From: JOPF133 sp052144935
Lineage (GTDB): Bacteria; Acidobacteriota; Terriglobia; Bryobacterales; Bryobacteraceae
DNA length: 57,643 nucleotides
Reading direction: 5' to 3'
Assembly (NCBI GenBank): GCA_052144935.1
Contig: JBKQPR010000084.1
Span: forward strand, 1-57,643
Shown: positions 36,750 through 45,045 of the stretch, one piece after another
How the letters are laid out: each line of letters begins with the position of its first letter
Numbering within the stretch: the first letter of the stretch is position 1
Position numbers and translations under genes: made by a program
Notes under the pieces: model-generated
Seen by the model: only the letters and a program-made list of their open reading frames with translations
Told to the model about the DNA's origin: nothing
The model's database searches: none

Positions 36750-37153
36750 GTCGATGGCCCCGTCCCTGCCTGCGACTAGGTGAAGTCCCGGAACCGTCTC
36801 TCGGATTTGCCGGCGAGTATCGCCGCAGTTTAGAAAATTCCAGTAGTGGTCAATTTCAAACTGACCCACCACGAGCAGTCCCTGACGCCGTGGGTGCTGG
36901 GTAAGGGGGCGCGGGCGCTACAGCCGCTTCGGGATGAATTCAACGGACAACCCCGAGGGATATCTGGTTACAATGGGGTTCGCATCGCGATTCTGCTGCC
37001 GTCCGAAAGACTGACAACGAAGCGCGGTGGCCATGTGCTCGTTACTGATGCACTTAGGATTCTCCGGAGCCGGCGCAAGGAGCTCGGACGATTCGTCCGT
37101 GCCGAATGGAAGCGCCGCCTTGGGCTTTAATTCACCGGCGCGCAGCGCCGGCT
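36750..37153. other. Intergenic; possible mobile-element relic
   Basis: The stretch near 36840-36875 (GTGGTCAATTTCAAACTGAC then CCACCAC) resembles the outer ends of IS21-like elements, and a frame at 36846-37130 starts inside it. No transposase domain can be read. I treat it as a possible element end left after decay; an ordinary intergenic sequence is equally possible. Confidence 0.25.
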
Positions 37154-38125
37154 TCAATACCCCAGCTCCTTATTCACCACGTTGCGCAGCGGCTCGCGCT
37201 GGCGGAAGCGCTCGAACTGGTCCAGGAAGAAGCGCATGGCGCGCTCCAGCCAGTCGGGAGTGTGGTCGGCGCAGTGCGGCGAGAGCAGAAGGTTTTCCAG
37301 GCGGTACAAGGGATGGCCCTCGGGCAGCGGCTCCTGGTCGAACACATCCAGCGCGGCGCCTTTGATCATGCCCGCGCTGAGAGCTTGCACAAGGGCCGCT
37401 TCGTCGACCACCGGGCCGCGGCCGATGTTGATCACCACCGCGGTGGGCTTCATGGCGGCGAATTCGGCGGCGCCGATCAGGCCGCGCGTCTCGGGCGTGA
37501 GCGGGGCCGCCACTACCAGGTAATCGCAGCGCGCGATCATCTCCAGCCGCTCTTCGGGCACGTAGATGCGGCTCACCAGCGGGTCCACGTTATAGAGCAG
37601 CGGGCCGTGGCGCTTCAGCGCAAGCACCTCGAGCCCCATGGGCCGCAGCCGGGTGGCTACCGCGCGCCCGATATCGCCATAGCCTACGATGCCGGCGGTC
37701 TGGCCGGCGATTTCGGCGATGTCGAACTGGTCCCAAATACCGGCCTGCTGGCTGCGGATCATGCGGCGGAGACCCTTGGCGAAATAGAGAATCGCCGCCA
37801 GCGCGAACTCGCCCAGCGGCGCGCTGAAGACGCCGCTGCCATTGGTCATCACCGCGGGACTGGCCACCAGATCCGGGAAGAGCTGGTTGTCGAGACCGGC
37901 GGCGCGCGAGTGTACCCATTGGACGCGCGGGCACATGCCGAAAACTTCGCGCAGAAGCTCGCCCGATCCCGACCAGTTGAAGATCACGGTGGCATCGGGG
38001 GCCGTTCTTTCGAAGGCTTCGGCCGAATTGCCGACTGCGATGGTGGTCTCAGGCGGCAGCTCCTCCAGCATGGCGAGCTGTGGCTCGGTGGGGTCCGCGA
38101 GTACCAGAACTGTGATATCGTCCAT
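37154..38125 (-). CDS. D-isomer-specific 2-hydroxyacid dehydrogenase
   Basis: A 323-residue NAD(P)-dependent dehydrogenase. The N-terminal substrate lobe has VQWVHSRAAGLDNQLFPDL; the nucleotide fold has AGIVGYGDIGRAVATRL near residue 145; the catalytic Arg-Glu-His set appears as INIGRGPVVDE, ALDVFDQEPLPEGHPLY and LLLSPHCADHTPDW. The family reduces 2-keto acids (glyoxylate, hydroxypyruvate and others); the substrate cannot be told. It is divergent from glpX with 17 bases between start codons. Confidence 0.9.
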   Translation of the reverse strand: MDDITVLVLADPTEPQLAMLEELPPETTIAVGNSAEAFERTAPDATVIFNWSGSGELLREVFGMCPRVQWVHSRAAGLDNQLFPDLVASPAVMTNGSGVFSAPLGEFALAAILYFAKGLRRMIRSQQAGIWDQFDIAEIAGQTAGIVGYGDIGRAVATRLRPMGLEVLALKRHGPLLYNVDPLVSRIYVPEERLEMIARCDYLVVAAPLTPETRGLIGAAEFAAMKPTAVVINIGRGPVVDEAALVQALSAGMIKGAALDVFDQEPLPEGHPLYRLENLLLSPHCADHTPDWLERAMRFFLDQFERFRQREPLRNVVNKELGY

Positions 38126-38142
38126 GAGGAGAAAGCTACCAC

Positions 38143-39120
38143 ATGTTCGACCTCTCGCTCGAAATGCTGCGCGTGGTGGAGGACGCCGCGATCGCTTCCG
38201 CGCGCACCATGGGGATGGGAGATCCCAACGCCGCCGACCAGGCCGCCGTGGAGTCCATGCGGCGCTCGATGGACACTGTGCCCATCGATGGCACGATCGT
38301 GATCGGCGAGGGAGAGCGCGATGAAGCGCCCATGCTGTATATCGGCGAGAAAGTGGGAGCGGGGCGCAGCCAGGCCGATCCGGTGACGGTGGACATCGCG
38401 GTGGATCCGCTGGAAGGCACCAATCTGTGTGCGACCGGCGGCGCGGGGGCCATCACGGTGCTGGCGGCGTCGGAGCGCGGCGGGCTGCTGCACGCCCCGG
38501 ATTGCTACATGGAAAAGATCGTGGTAGGGCCGGCCGCCAAGGGCGCGGTGAACCTGGACGCGCCCGTGAAGCAGAACCTCAAGGCCATTGCGCGGCGTCT
38601 GCTGAGGGGCGTGGACGACCTGGTGGTGGTGGTGCTCGACCGGCCCCGGCACCAGAAGCTGATCGCCGATATCCGCGAGGCCGGGGCGCGCATCCGGCTG
38701 ATCTCGGACGGCGATCTTTCGGCGGGCATCGCCGCGGCGGTGGCCGGGACGGGCGTACACGCGGTGATGGGATCGGGCGGGGCGCCGGAGGGCGTGCTGA
38801 CGGCCGCCGCGCTGCGCTGCCTGAACGGCGAGATTCTGGGCCGCCTGGTGGTGAAAGACGATGCGCAAAGGGAGCGCATGCAGCAGATGGGCATCCGGGA
38901 CCCGGACCGCATCTATACCACCCCCGAGCTGGCGCCCGGGCGCAACCTGATTTTCGCGGCCTGCGGCGTCACCGACGGCAACCTGCTGCAGGGCGTGCGC
39001 TTCACCGGCGATGGCACGCACACACAAGCCATCGTGATGACGTCGGCGCCGGCGCGGGTGCGATTCCTCGACACCACGCATCTGGAGAACAAGCCGGATG
39101 TGAAGGTGCGGTTCCGGTAG
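38143..39120 (+). CDS. glpX: Class II fructose-1,6-bisphosphatase GlpX
   Basis: A 325-residue GlpX-type phosphatase of gluconeogenesis: GMGDPNAADQAAVESMRRSMD, IDGTIVIGEGERDEAPMLYIGE, metal-site DIAVDPLEGTNLCATGGAGAI, LVVVVLDRPRHQKLI, RLISDGDLSAGIAAA, GSGGAPEGVLTAAALRCLNGEI, and a conserved C-terminus FAACGVTDGNLLQGV. Full length and intact. Its last ~178 bases recur at 39831-40008. Confidence 0.93.
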   Translation: MFDLSLEMLRVVEDAAIASARTMGMGDPNAADQAAVESMRRSMDTVPIDGTIVIGEGERDEAPMLYIGEKVGAGRSQADPVTVDIAVDPLEGTNLCATGGAGAITVLAASERGGLLHAPDCYMEKIVVGPAAKGAVNLDAPVKQNLKAIARRLLRGVDDLVVVVLDRPRHQKLIADIREAGARIRLISDGDLSAGIAAAVAGTGVHAVMGSGGAPEGVLTAAALRCLNGEILGRLVVKDDAQRERMQQMGIRDPDRIYTTPELAPGRNLIFAACGVTDGNLLQGVRFTGDGTHTQAIVMTSAPARVRFLDTTHLENKPDVKVRFR

Positions 39121-39210
39121 GGCGCCGACCGGGTGGTTGGCAGGTGATATGCGGTGGTCCTTGCGTTTCCCGTTCCTGCGCGGCCGCAGAGCAGCGTAAG
39201 ATGGAGATGC

Positions 39211-39423
39211 ATGAGTTTCGACGACTATAAGGTGGTTCTGTACCGTAATCGACCGGACGGGTGGGTGGCGGACGTTCCGGCCGTCCCTAGCTGCTATGCG
39301 CTGATGATGACGAGAGAAGCGGCGCTGGCGGAGGTCGAGCGAGTTTTCGAGATGATTGCCGCGGAATACCGCGACAAAGGTCTGCCTCTTCCCGCGGATA
39401 CGACTGAGATCGTGCATGCCTAG
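39211..39423 (+). CDS. hicB: HicB-like antitoxin (short form)
   Basis: A 70-residue protein with the HicB/UPF0150 partial RNase-H-like fold: YKVVLYRNRPDGWVADVPAVPSCYA, then TREAALAEVERVFEMIAAEYRDKGLPLP. It lacks the DNA-binding tail of longer HicB proteins. The ATG at 39211 follows GGAG by three to six bases; the upstream in-frame GTG is not needed. The stop codon overlaps the start of the hicA remnant. Since the toxin is broken, this antitoxin may now be an orphan. Confidence 0.85.
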   Translation: MSFDDYKVVLYRNRPDGWVADVPAVPSCYALMMTREAALAEVERVFEMIAAEYRDKGLPLPADTTEIVHA

Positions 39424-39635
39424 CTAGCGGACGGGCGGATGAGTTCCGCCGTGTCGCGATGCGCCTTGGTTTTGAGCTTGGGCGTCAAACCGGTAGCCAC
39501 GAACGTTGGATTCACGCGGACGGGCGCGGCGTCACCATCCCGATCCATGGAGGAAATGAGATCGGGCCGCCGCTCTTCTACCGATTGCTCAAGCAACTCG
39601 GAATCGGCGCCGAGGACTTTCGCAAGCTAAAGTAG
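39416..39635 (+). pseudogene. hicA: Frameshifted HicA toxin
   Basis: The ATG at 39416 overlaps the hicB stop as in functional pairs, but reads MPS and then a TAG. In the next frame a complete HicA follows to 39635: GRADEFRRVAMRLGFELG, QTGSHERWIHADGRG with the catalytic His, TIPIHGGNEIGPPLFYRLL and KQLGIGAEDFRKLK. The junction contains a tandem TAGCTAGC; removing one TAGC restores a single frame of about 71 codons. The only in-frame ATG in the present sequence (39459) would drop the first helix. A sequencing error is possible but a 4-base duplication is an ordinary slippage mutation. Confidence 0.85.
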
Positions 39636-39828
39636 ACTTTGGTGCATCAGGTTCATGGCAGTTCCGGGGAGACTCCGAACGCGGGAGTTGTTCATCGAAA
39701 GCCACAGCGTTTGCCGCTGCGTACCCTTATTCAACGGTCGGCCGCGTTCACCGGTACGGACTCGCGCATAAATCATATCCGATAGGCCGCGACCAGCCCG
39801 CCGGACGCCCTCACTTATTGCGCCGGCG

Positions 39829-40008
39829 CGCAGCCTGGTTCTCGCGGCCTGCGGGGTCACCGACGGCAACCTGTTGCAGGGCGTGCGCTTCACCGGCGAT
39901 GGCACGCACACGCAAGCCATCGTGATGACGTCGGCGCCAGCGCGGGTGCGATTCCTCGACACCACGCATTTGGAGAACAAGCCGGATGTGAAGGTGCGGT
40001 TCCGGTAG
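39829..40008 (+). pseudogene. Second copy of the glpX 3' end
   Basis: It aligns base for base with 38943-39120 (offset 888) up to and including the stop codon. By eye there are eight differences in 178 positions: five silent (GGC/GGG, CTG/TTG twice, ACA/ACG, CCG/CCA) and three conservative (Asn/Ser, Ile/Val, Phe/Leu). No start codon or upstream part of the gene is present. Confidence 0.9.
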
Positions 40009-40048
40009 GGGCGGACGCCTGGATGCTTGGTCGAGCAGGGACGAATTG

Positions 40049-40612
40049 CTATCGGGCGGTGGAGAACATCCGATCGTATAGCTTTACAATGTCGCCGGTA
40101 ATGTCGATGGCGGAGGAACGAACGGAGGGCGGAGCCGATCCCGCGTCCAGGACCATCACGTATCCATTCTCCTTTGCGAACCGTTCGATCGCCATGATCG
40201 CGCGGGGGGCCCGGTCCCGAAGGACCTTCATCCGTTCGCGCTCCGCCTCGGCCTGAACCTGCTGAGTGTCGCGATTCAGCAACTTGGTTTTCTCGCCGAT
40301 ATCCGAGAGGAGCATTTTTCTGCGTCTGACGATCAGGGTGTGGCGCAACGGCAACCACGCAAGGCGCCGCTTTTGACTAAGCCGGTCCCGGGCGGCTTTA
40401 AGGTCGGCCTGCTCCTTCTCCAGCCTGGCTCTGTCCTTCAGGAACTTAGCGTCGAACTCCGCAGCGGCCTTCTGCCCCTCTCTGGTGCTCAGGACCGCAC
40501 TTTGAATTTCCACGACCGCGACCTTCATGCCGGTTAGGGGAGCCATCTGCGCCTGGGAGGCCGGACTCCATGCAATCAGGAGAGCAAGGGCGGCAATGAC
40601 ATGGTACGGCAC
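40049..40612 (-). CDS. OmpH/Skp-like periplasmic chaperone
   Basis: About 187 residues. I chose the GTG at 40612, with GGAAGG eleven bases upstream, because it opens a clean signal peptide (YHVIAALALLIAWSPASQAQ); an ATG at 40660 adds 16 unlikely residues. The mature protein starts with the Skp strand MKVAVVEIQSAVLSTREGQKAAAEF, continues with a long charged coiled coil (residues ~60-140), and closes with AKENGYVMVLDAGS and DITGDIVKLYDRMF. Skp-like proteins hold unfolded outer-membrane barrels in the periplasm. It is isolated here rather than beside bamA. Confidence 0.85.
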   Translation of the reverse strand: MPYHVIAALALLIAWSPASQAQMAPLTGMKVAVVEIQSAVLSTREGQKAAAEFDAKFLKDRARLEKEQADLKAARDRLSQKRRLAWLPLRHTLIVRRRKMLLSDIGEKTKLLNRDTQQVQAEAERERMKVLRDRAPRAIMAIERFAKENGYVMVLDAGSAPPSVRSSAIDITGDIVKLYDRMFSTAR

Positions 40613-40827
40613 GGAGTCGGGATCCTTCCGCCGAAATGGACAACACCAAGGCAATAGCAATTTCCGGTCCGCGGCAGGCGCGCATCAGGCCGGCTGATCC
40701 TCCGGCGTGCCTGTACGGCCGCCGCCACATTGCGAACCAACCGGCACACTGCTGAATGGTCCGAGCCGGATTGACTCGCAGCGCACAGCAGCGCCGCCCC
40801 GCAGGGCTGGTGGGTGGGGGAAACTGC

Positions 40828-41235
40828 CTAATGTTCCATCACCCGCTGCAGGAAATCCGCAACCTTCATGATTCGGATACCGCTGTACTCACCCAGCCTC
40901 AACAGGTCTTTGTCCCCGCTGACGATTATTTCCGCGCCGGACGCCACGGCACACTCCAGTATGCGGTCATAGTCCGGGTCTTCCTTGATAACCGCCAGAG
41001 AATCGGTAGGCGTCACCCGATGACTACAGCTTAAAATCAGGGCTTCGGCTTCCTGCAAATCTTCCGCTGTCGCGTGAAACTTCTCCTGCAACACCCGCAG
41101 GGTTTCCCGGAGGATCGCATCGGAGATCGCCACCTGCACATCGCCATCCATCGCCATTTGCAGTAGTTGCCTGGGTTTGCCCTTGCTGAAGTTGAGGGCG
41201 GAGACGTAGATGTTTGTGTGATGACAAACAATCAG
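40828..41235 (-). CDS. PIN-domain toxin, probably inactivated
   Basis: A COG1569-like PIN protein of ~136 residues. The N-terminal strand reads LIVCHHTNIYVSALNF where active relatives have DTN: the first metal-binding Asp is His (CAC for GAC). The expected start, overlapping the antitoxin stop as ATGA, is CTGA, so no normal start codon exists; the first ATG in frame is at 41157 and would skip the whole first strand. The other acidic positions remain (EDPDYDRILECA, IIVSGDKDLLRLG). The frame is otherwise open, pointing to recent loss of activity. Confidence 0.7.
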   Translation of the reverse strand: MIVCHHTNIYVSALNFSKGKPRQLLQMAMDGDVQVAISDAILRETLRVLQEKFHATAEDLQEAEALILSCSHRVTPTDSLAVIKEDPDYDRILECAVASGAEIIVSGDKDLLRLGEYSGIRIMKVADFLQRVMEH

Positions 41236-41525
41236 CGCCCAGAATGTTCGCGGCGGAAGTCTTTGACGATACGAGGCACATCGGCTTCGGTGATCCCCAA
41301 TTCACTGGCACGCTGCTCATTGCGGCGCACGAATCTGTCCAGCCGTTCGCGACTGACATAACGGCGCGTCGCTTCCGCAATCACCTCTTCCGATGTTCTA
41401 CCTTCCGCCCGTGCGATCTCCGCAACCGCGGTGAGCGGATCGTCCGGCAAGGCCACAAAGCCGGCCAATCTCTGCCCGATCCAGCGAGGTGGCGTGGCAG
41501 GCCTCTCAATGCCACCCGAGATCAT
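41232..41525 (-). CDS. RHH-type antitoxin partner of the PIN protein
   Basis: About 97 residues from the ATG at 41525 (another ATG at 41576). The core DDPLTAVAEIARAEGRTSEEVIAEATRRYV has the ribbon-helix-helix helices, and the tail RFVRRNEQRASELGITEADVPRIVKDFRRE is the usual toxin-binding extension of antitoxins paired with COG1569 PIN proteins. Its stop codon overlaps the position where the toxin should start. Confidence 0.75.
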   Translation of the reverse strand: MISGGIERPATPPRWIGQRLAGFVALPDDPLTAVAEIARAEGRTSEEVIAEATRRYVSRERLDRFVRRNEQRASELGITEADVPRIVKDFRREHSGR

Positions 41526-41757
41526 TCTGCACAATGAAGACGGGGACTGCAAGAGTTTTTTTGGGTACCTGACCACCCGCCTCGGGAGCCCCGCCCAGAC
41601 GGGGCCTCAGCGGTCTCTTGTAGTAAGACAATTCGAACGAAAAGAAAAAGTGAGGCCCTATCCATCGGACCTTGAGCGATTCCCCAACGGACGACCCCAA
41701 CTTAAGCATTGGCCGGTTTATATCCACATTCTTCTCGCTGGTCATAGCCCCTCTCTA

Positions 41758-42306
41758 TCAGGGTACCGTATCGCCAAGCGGTGTGCTATTGCGCACCGAC
41801 TTGCCGCAGAGGGCGCCGATTCCGCCGGCGGTCAATCCGAGCAGCGGGCCAATCCAAAGGTGGTTTAGGCATCCCGCGAGCGCGTCCGAGTAGAGGAAAT
41901 TGGACAATTCGGCCTGGGTGGGGGCGCGGTGCGCGCTCAGCGCAAATTCGTGAAGGTTGGAGGGATCCTGCATCATGGCGTCGTGAAACAGGATGGTGAT
42001 GCTCATGCCAGTCACGCAGACGATGGCTCCGCTGATCAGCCCGCTCCAGACGCCGACTTGCAGCGCCGCGCCGATGCTGCCGGTCCGATAGGCCGCGACA
42101 AGGCCGCCGAGCGCGGTCGTTCCGACGGCGGCTAACGCGAACCATGGCGCCAGCGCATAAACGCGCGGGTGAAACTGGTGGAGATTCCCCATCACGGATG
42201 TACCACCCAGATTGCCGAGCAGAATCTCGGCCATCCACATGCCGCCGATGAGAAATCCGAAAAACCAGCTCATGCTCCGGACGGTGCTGCCTGTCGATGC
42301 GGCCAT
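41758..42306 (-). CDS. Four-helix membrane protein of unknown function
   Basis: A 182-residue protein with four hydrophobic segments (SWFFGFLIGGMWMAEILLG; LAPWFALAAVGTTALGGLVA; GVWSGLISGAIVCVTGMSI; IGPLLGLTAGGIGALCG). A loop with HDAMMQDPSNLHEFALSAHRAPTQ lies between helices 3 and 4. I do not recognise a family. Start codons at 42306 and 42273 are both possible. Confidence 0.7.
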   Translation of the reverse strand: MAASTGSTVRSMSWFFGFLIGGMWMAEILLGNLGGTSVMGNLHQFHPRVYALAPWFALAAVGTTALGGLVAAYRTGSIGAALQVGVWSGLISGAIVCVTGMSITILFHDAMMQDPSNLHEFALSAHRAPTQAELSNFLYSDALAGCLNHLWIGPLLGLTAGGIGALCGKSVRNSTPLGDTVP

Positions 42307-42586
42307 TCCCGTAGTATATTGCCGTGGCGCTCATGCCGGGGGCAATTCCGCCAAGAGCATCGAGCAGGCCGCGAGAACGGCGGCGGCAGACTGGCAACCC
42401 AGGCGCGGGCGCTTCGCACCGGTGGCAGGCGACCCAAGCGGCGGGGGTGCCCTACGGGCCCAGCCCCACGAAAATCGTGGACGGCACGCGAGGGGTTGAG
42501 GCTGGGGATCCGCGGTAGTGCCGCAGGAGGCCCTTGCCTCGGGAGCCGCCCGTGCGTCAAACTAAGAGTGTCCCCGTGGGCAAACC

Positions 42587-43213
42587 ATGCCGGAATTCTG
42601 TACATGCGGGGCGCAACTGCCGCCCGATGCGCTCTTCTGCCATAAGTGCGGCAAGCCTCAGCGGGAGATTGTGGTTCCCGAGACGGTTGCGCCGCCGCCG
42701 GTGACCGGGTTTACGCCTCCCCCGCATGCCACGCTTCTCACGCCTCCCGCCGTGGCGCCGCTGCCGCTCAACTTCCACAACCGCGCGGCGGTGAAGATCG
42801 CGCTGCTGGTGGCGGGAATTGCCACGCTGCTCAGTTTCCTGCTCTATCTGAACTGGTTCCTGGGAGGCTTCCTGGCCGTGTTCCTGTACCGGCGGCGCAC
42901 CGGCCAGGTTCTGAACCTGGAGTCCGGGGTACGCATGGGGTGGATCACGGGGCTGATGACCTTCGGGATTATGGTCTTGATTCTAGGCTGCTTCGGGGTT
43001 TCGGTGCAGGTGATCGGCGGAGTGTCCGCTTTTCAGGCGGAGTTCAAGGGAATGATGGACCCCCGCATGGCCGAGTTTCTGAAAATGCTGTCGAACCCGT
43101 CGGAGCTGGCCATGGTGCTGGTTAATTTCTTCGTTTTCACCACGCTGTTGAGCATGGCGGGCGGCGCGCTGGGGGTCAAGCTGGCCCGATTGAACCGGCC
43201 TACGGGTTCGTAG
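42587..43213 (+). CDS. Zinc-ribbon membrane protein
   Basis: A 208-residue protein. Residues 5-21 are a zinc ribbon with two Cys pairs (CTCGAQLPPDALFCHKCG), then a proline-rich linker (VTGFTPPPHATLL), then membrane helices near 70-100 (IALLVAGIATLLSFLLYL, WFLGGFLAVFLY), 115-140 (GWITGLMTFGIMVLILGC) and 180-200 (AMVLVNFFVFTTLLSMAGG). Such zinc-ribbon/membrane proteins are frequent in Acidobacteriota and mostly uncharacterised. Confidence 0.8.
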   Translation: MPEFCTCGAQLPPDALFCHKCGKPQREIVVPETVAPPPVTGFTPPPHATLLTPPAVAPLPLNFHNRAAVKIALLVAGIATLLSFLLYLNWFLGGFLAVFLYRRRTGQVLNLESGVRMGWITGLMTFGIMVLILGCFGVSVQVIGGVSAFQAEFKGMMDPRMAEFLKMLSNPSELAMVLVNFFVFTTLLSMAGGALGVKLARLNRPTGS

Positions 43214-43265
43214 CAACTGAGACCGGCAGGAGTACACCCACCTCTTTGACGCGGACCCGGCAAGT

Positions 43266-44183
43266 TTAGGAACCAGCTCCAGGCCGCGCGGCATAGCGCT
43301 TCACCACCGCCACGCTGGCGAAGATGATGGCCATGGAGAAGGCCTCGCGGAGGCCGAACGGCTCACGATAAAACAGCCAGCCCAGGAACACCGCCACGAC
43401 CGCGTTGATGTACGGGTAAATCGAGACGATCGCGACGGGCAGGCGGTCCATGGCATAAGCGTACGCGCTGTAGCCCACCAGGGAGCCGAAGCACACCAGG
43501 TAGAGCAGCGCCAGCACGCCGCGCGCGCTCCAATGCAGCGGATGTTCCGGAACCAGCAGCGCGAAGGGCGCCAGAATCAGGCCAGCGGCCAACTGCTGCA
43601 CCCCGCCGGCCACGATCGGATGGGCTTTGCCGGCCTTGCGGCGCTGGTAGATGGAGCCGAATGACCATCCGGCCATGCCCACTTGCAGAATCAGGAAGCC
43701 ATTCAGCAGGTTGTGGTCGATGGCATGCGGGCCGAGGTCGGGCGTCACCAGCAGGGAGGCGCCCGCCAGGCCCACCAGCATGCCGCCGAGGGTGGGCGCG
43801 TGCAGACGCTCGCCGCCCGGCAGGAGGGCTTCCGCGCCGACCATCCAGAACGGCGAGATGGTGATGATGAGGCCCGCCATGCCGCTGGGGATGATCACCT
43901 CGGCGAAGACCAGCGCGCCGTTGCCGATGCCCAGGATCAGGAATCCGCTGAAGCAGGCGGCGGCCAGCTCACGGCCGCGCGGCAGGTACAGGCCGCGAGC
44001 CCTGGCGAAAAGCACCGTCAGGGCGCCCGAAACGATGTAGCGCAGGCTCACCAGTTGGAGCGGCGCGAACATCTCCAGGGACATGCGGATGCCCAGGTAA
44101 GTGGTTCCCCAGAAAATACACACTGCCGCCAGGGCGAGGTACGGCTTAAACAGAGGATGTCGCGGCAATTTCCAGCGTAGCAT
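43266..44183 (-). CDS. EamA/DMT-family transporter
   Basis: A 305-residue inner-membrane protein with ten hydrophobic segments in two repeated EamA halves. The first half has AAVCIFWGTTYLGIRMSLEMFAPLQLVSLRYIVSG. The second has SVGYSAYAYAMDRLPVAIVSIYPYINAVVAVFLGW in slightly varied form, plus REPFGLREAFSMAIIFASV. Members export amino acids, nucleosides or other metabolites; the substrate is not predictable. It ends 52 bases from the stop of the convergent zinc-ribbon gene. Confidence 0.88.
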   Translation of the reverse strand: MLRWKLPRHPLFKPYLALAAVCIFWGTTYLGIRMSLEMFAPLQLVSLRYIVSGALTVLFARARGLYLPRGRELAAACFSGFLILGIGNGALVFAEVIIPSGMAGLIITISPFWMVGAEALLPGGERLHAPTLGGMLVGLAGASLLVTPDLGPHAIDHNLLNGFLILQVGMAGWSFGSIYQRRKAGKAHPIVAGGVQQLAAGLILAPFALLVPEHPLHWSARGVLALLYLVCFGSLVGYSAYAYAMDRLPVAIVSIYPYINAVVAVFLGWLFYREPFGLREAFSMAIIFASVAVVKRYAARPGAGS

Positions 44184-44206
44184 CCGGGGCGGCGCTCAGT
44201 GGCCGC

Positions 44207-45001
44207 TCAAGGGCCGGGACGGGTCCAATCCCATTCGAAGCGGCTCTTGAGCACCAGGCCAGGACCGCGGCCGGTCAGGTCGAAGCCGGCGCCCAGGTTG
44301 ATCTTGAAGACCTTGGTCACCTGCCAGTCGCCGCCCGCGAACAACTGGTGCACCTCGGGCTGGGCGCGCGGGCGGACATCGATGCTTTCCACCTCGCCGT
44401 AGTATTCGAGCGAAGGCGAAAAGCTCTGGCGCTTCCAGCGGACGAGGAGGGCCGGCTCGAAGTTCCAGCCGTGCTGGGTGCCGGGACCGTCGAGGGCGCG
44501 CTCGAAGACCGGGTTGAAGACGATCTGCCAACGGGTGAATTCGCGGTCGAGAATGGGGCGCAGCTCGACCCGCCGCGAGTTCTCCTCGTAGCGCGTGTTC
44601 TGGAAGGAGAACTCGGAAACGAAGCCGATCCGCACCGGCAGATCCCAGGATTCCGGCAGGTAGAAGTGCGGCAGCACGCGCCAGCCGGCGAATTGCGGAT
44701 TGTAGCCCGGCTCCCAGGCATTCAGGAACATGAAGCCCACGGCAAACTCGGGAGAGAAGCCGAAGGTCGGCTCCAGCGTGAGGTGCGTCTGGCGATCGGT
44801 GGGCAGCAGCGTTCCATCGCGCGAGGCGCTTCCCTGGGCCTCGTAATTCAAGTGGGCTTCCAGGCTGTATTCGCCGCGGGTCAGCGGCTCGTATTCGTAG
44901 ATGTGGATCTCAAATGGATCCTGCGCGCGCCCGAGCGGCGCGCAGGCGGGCAGGAGCAACAGCGCAAGACTGGCTCGCACGAGACTTTCCTCCTTGAGCA
45001 C
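44207..45001 (-). CDS. Putative outer-membrane beta-barrel protein
   Basis: A 264-residue protein with a signal peptide (SLALLLLPACAPLGRAQ), then alternating aromatic/hydrophobic strands: EIHIYEYEPLTRGEYSLEAHL, LTLEPTFGFSPEFAVGFMF, VRIGFVSEFSFQNTRY, PSLEYYGEVES and a terminal LVLKSRFEWDWT. This looks like a small barrel, though the C-terminal residue is not Phe. A parS site lies just upstream of its start. The function is unknown. Confidence 0.72.
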   Translation of the reverse strand: MLKEESLVRASLALLLLPACAPLGRAQDPFEIHIYEYEPLTRGEYSLEAHLNYEAQGSASRDGTLLPTDRQTHLTLEPTFGFSPEFAVGFMFLNAWEPGYNPQFAGWRVLPHFYLPESWDLPVRIGFVSEFSFQNTRYEENSRRVELRPILDREFTRWQIVFNPVFERALDGPGTQHGWNFEPALLVRWKRQSFSPSLEYYGEVESIDVRPRAQPEVHQLFAGGDWQVTKVFKINLGAGFDLTGRGPGLVLKSRFEWDWTRPGP

Positions 45002-45014
45002 TTACGCATCGATT

Positions 45015-45030
45015 TGTTTCACGTGAAACA
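45015..45030. other. parS site (ParB-binding centromere sequence)
   Basis: TGTTTCACGTGAAACA is a perfect 16-bp palindrome identical to the bacterial parS consensus bound by ParB/Spo0J. Such sites cluster around the chromosome origin. It lies in the 44-base gap between two leftward genes. It is the only exact copy I found in the window. Confidence 0.85.
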
Positions 45031-45045
45031 CTTTGGCGGGTCCGG

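Noticed and set aside
36840..37130. Intact IS21-like element
   Set aside because: Only a short end-like sequence is visible; no transposase or IstB motif can be read.
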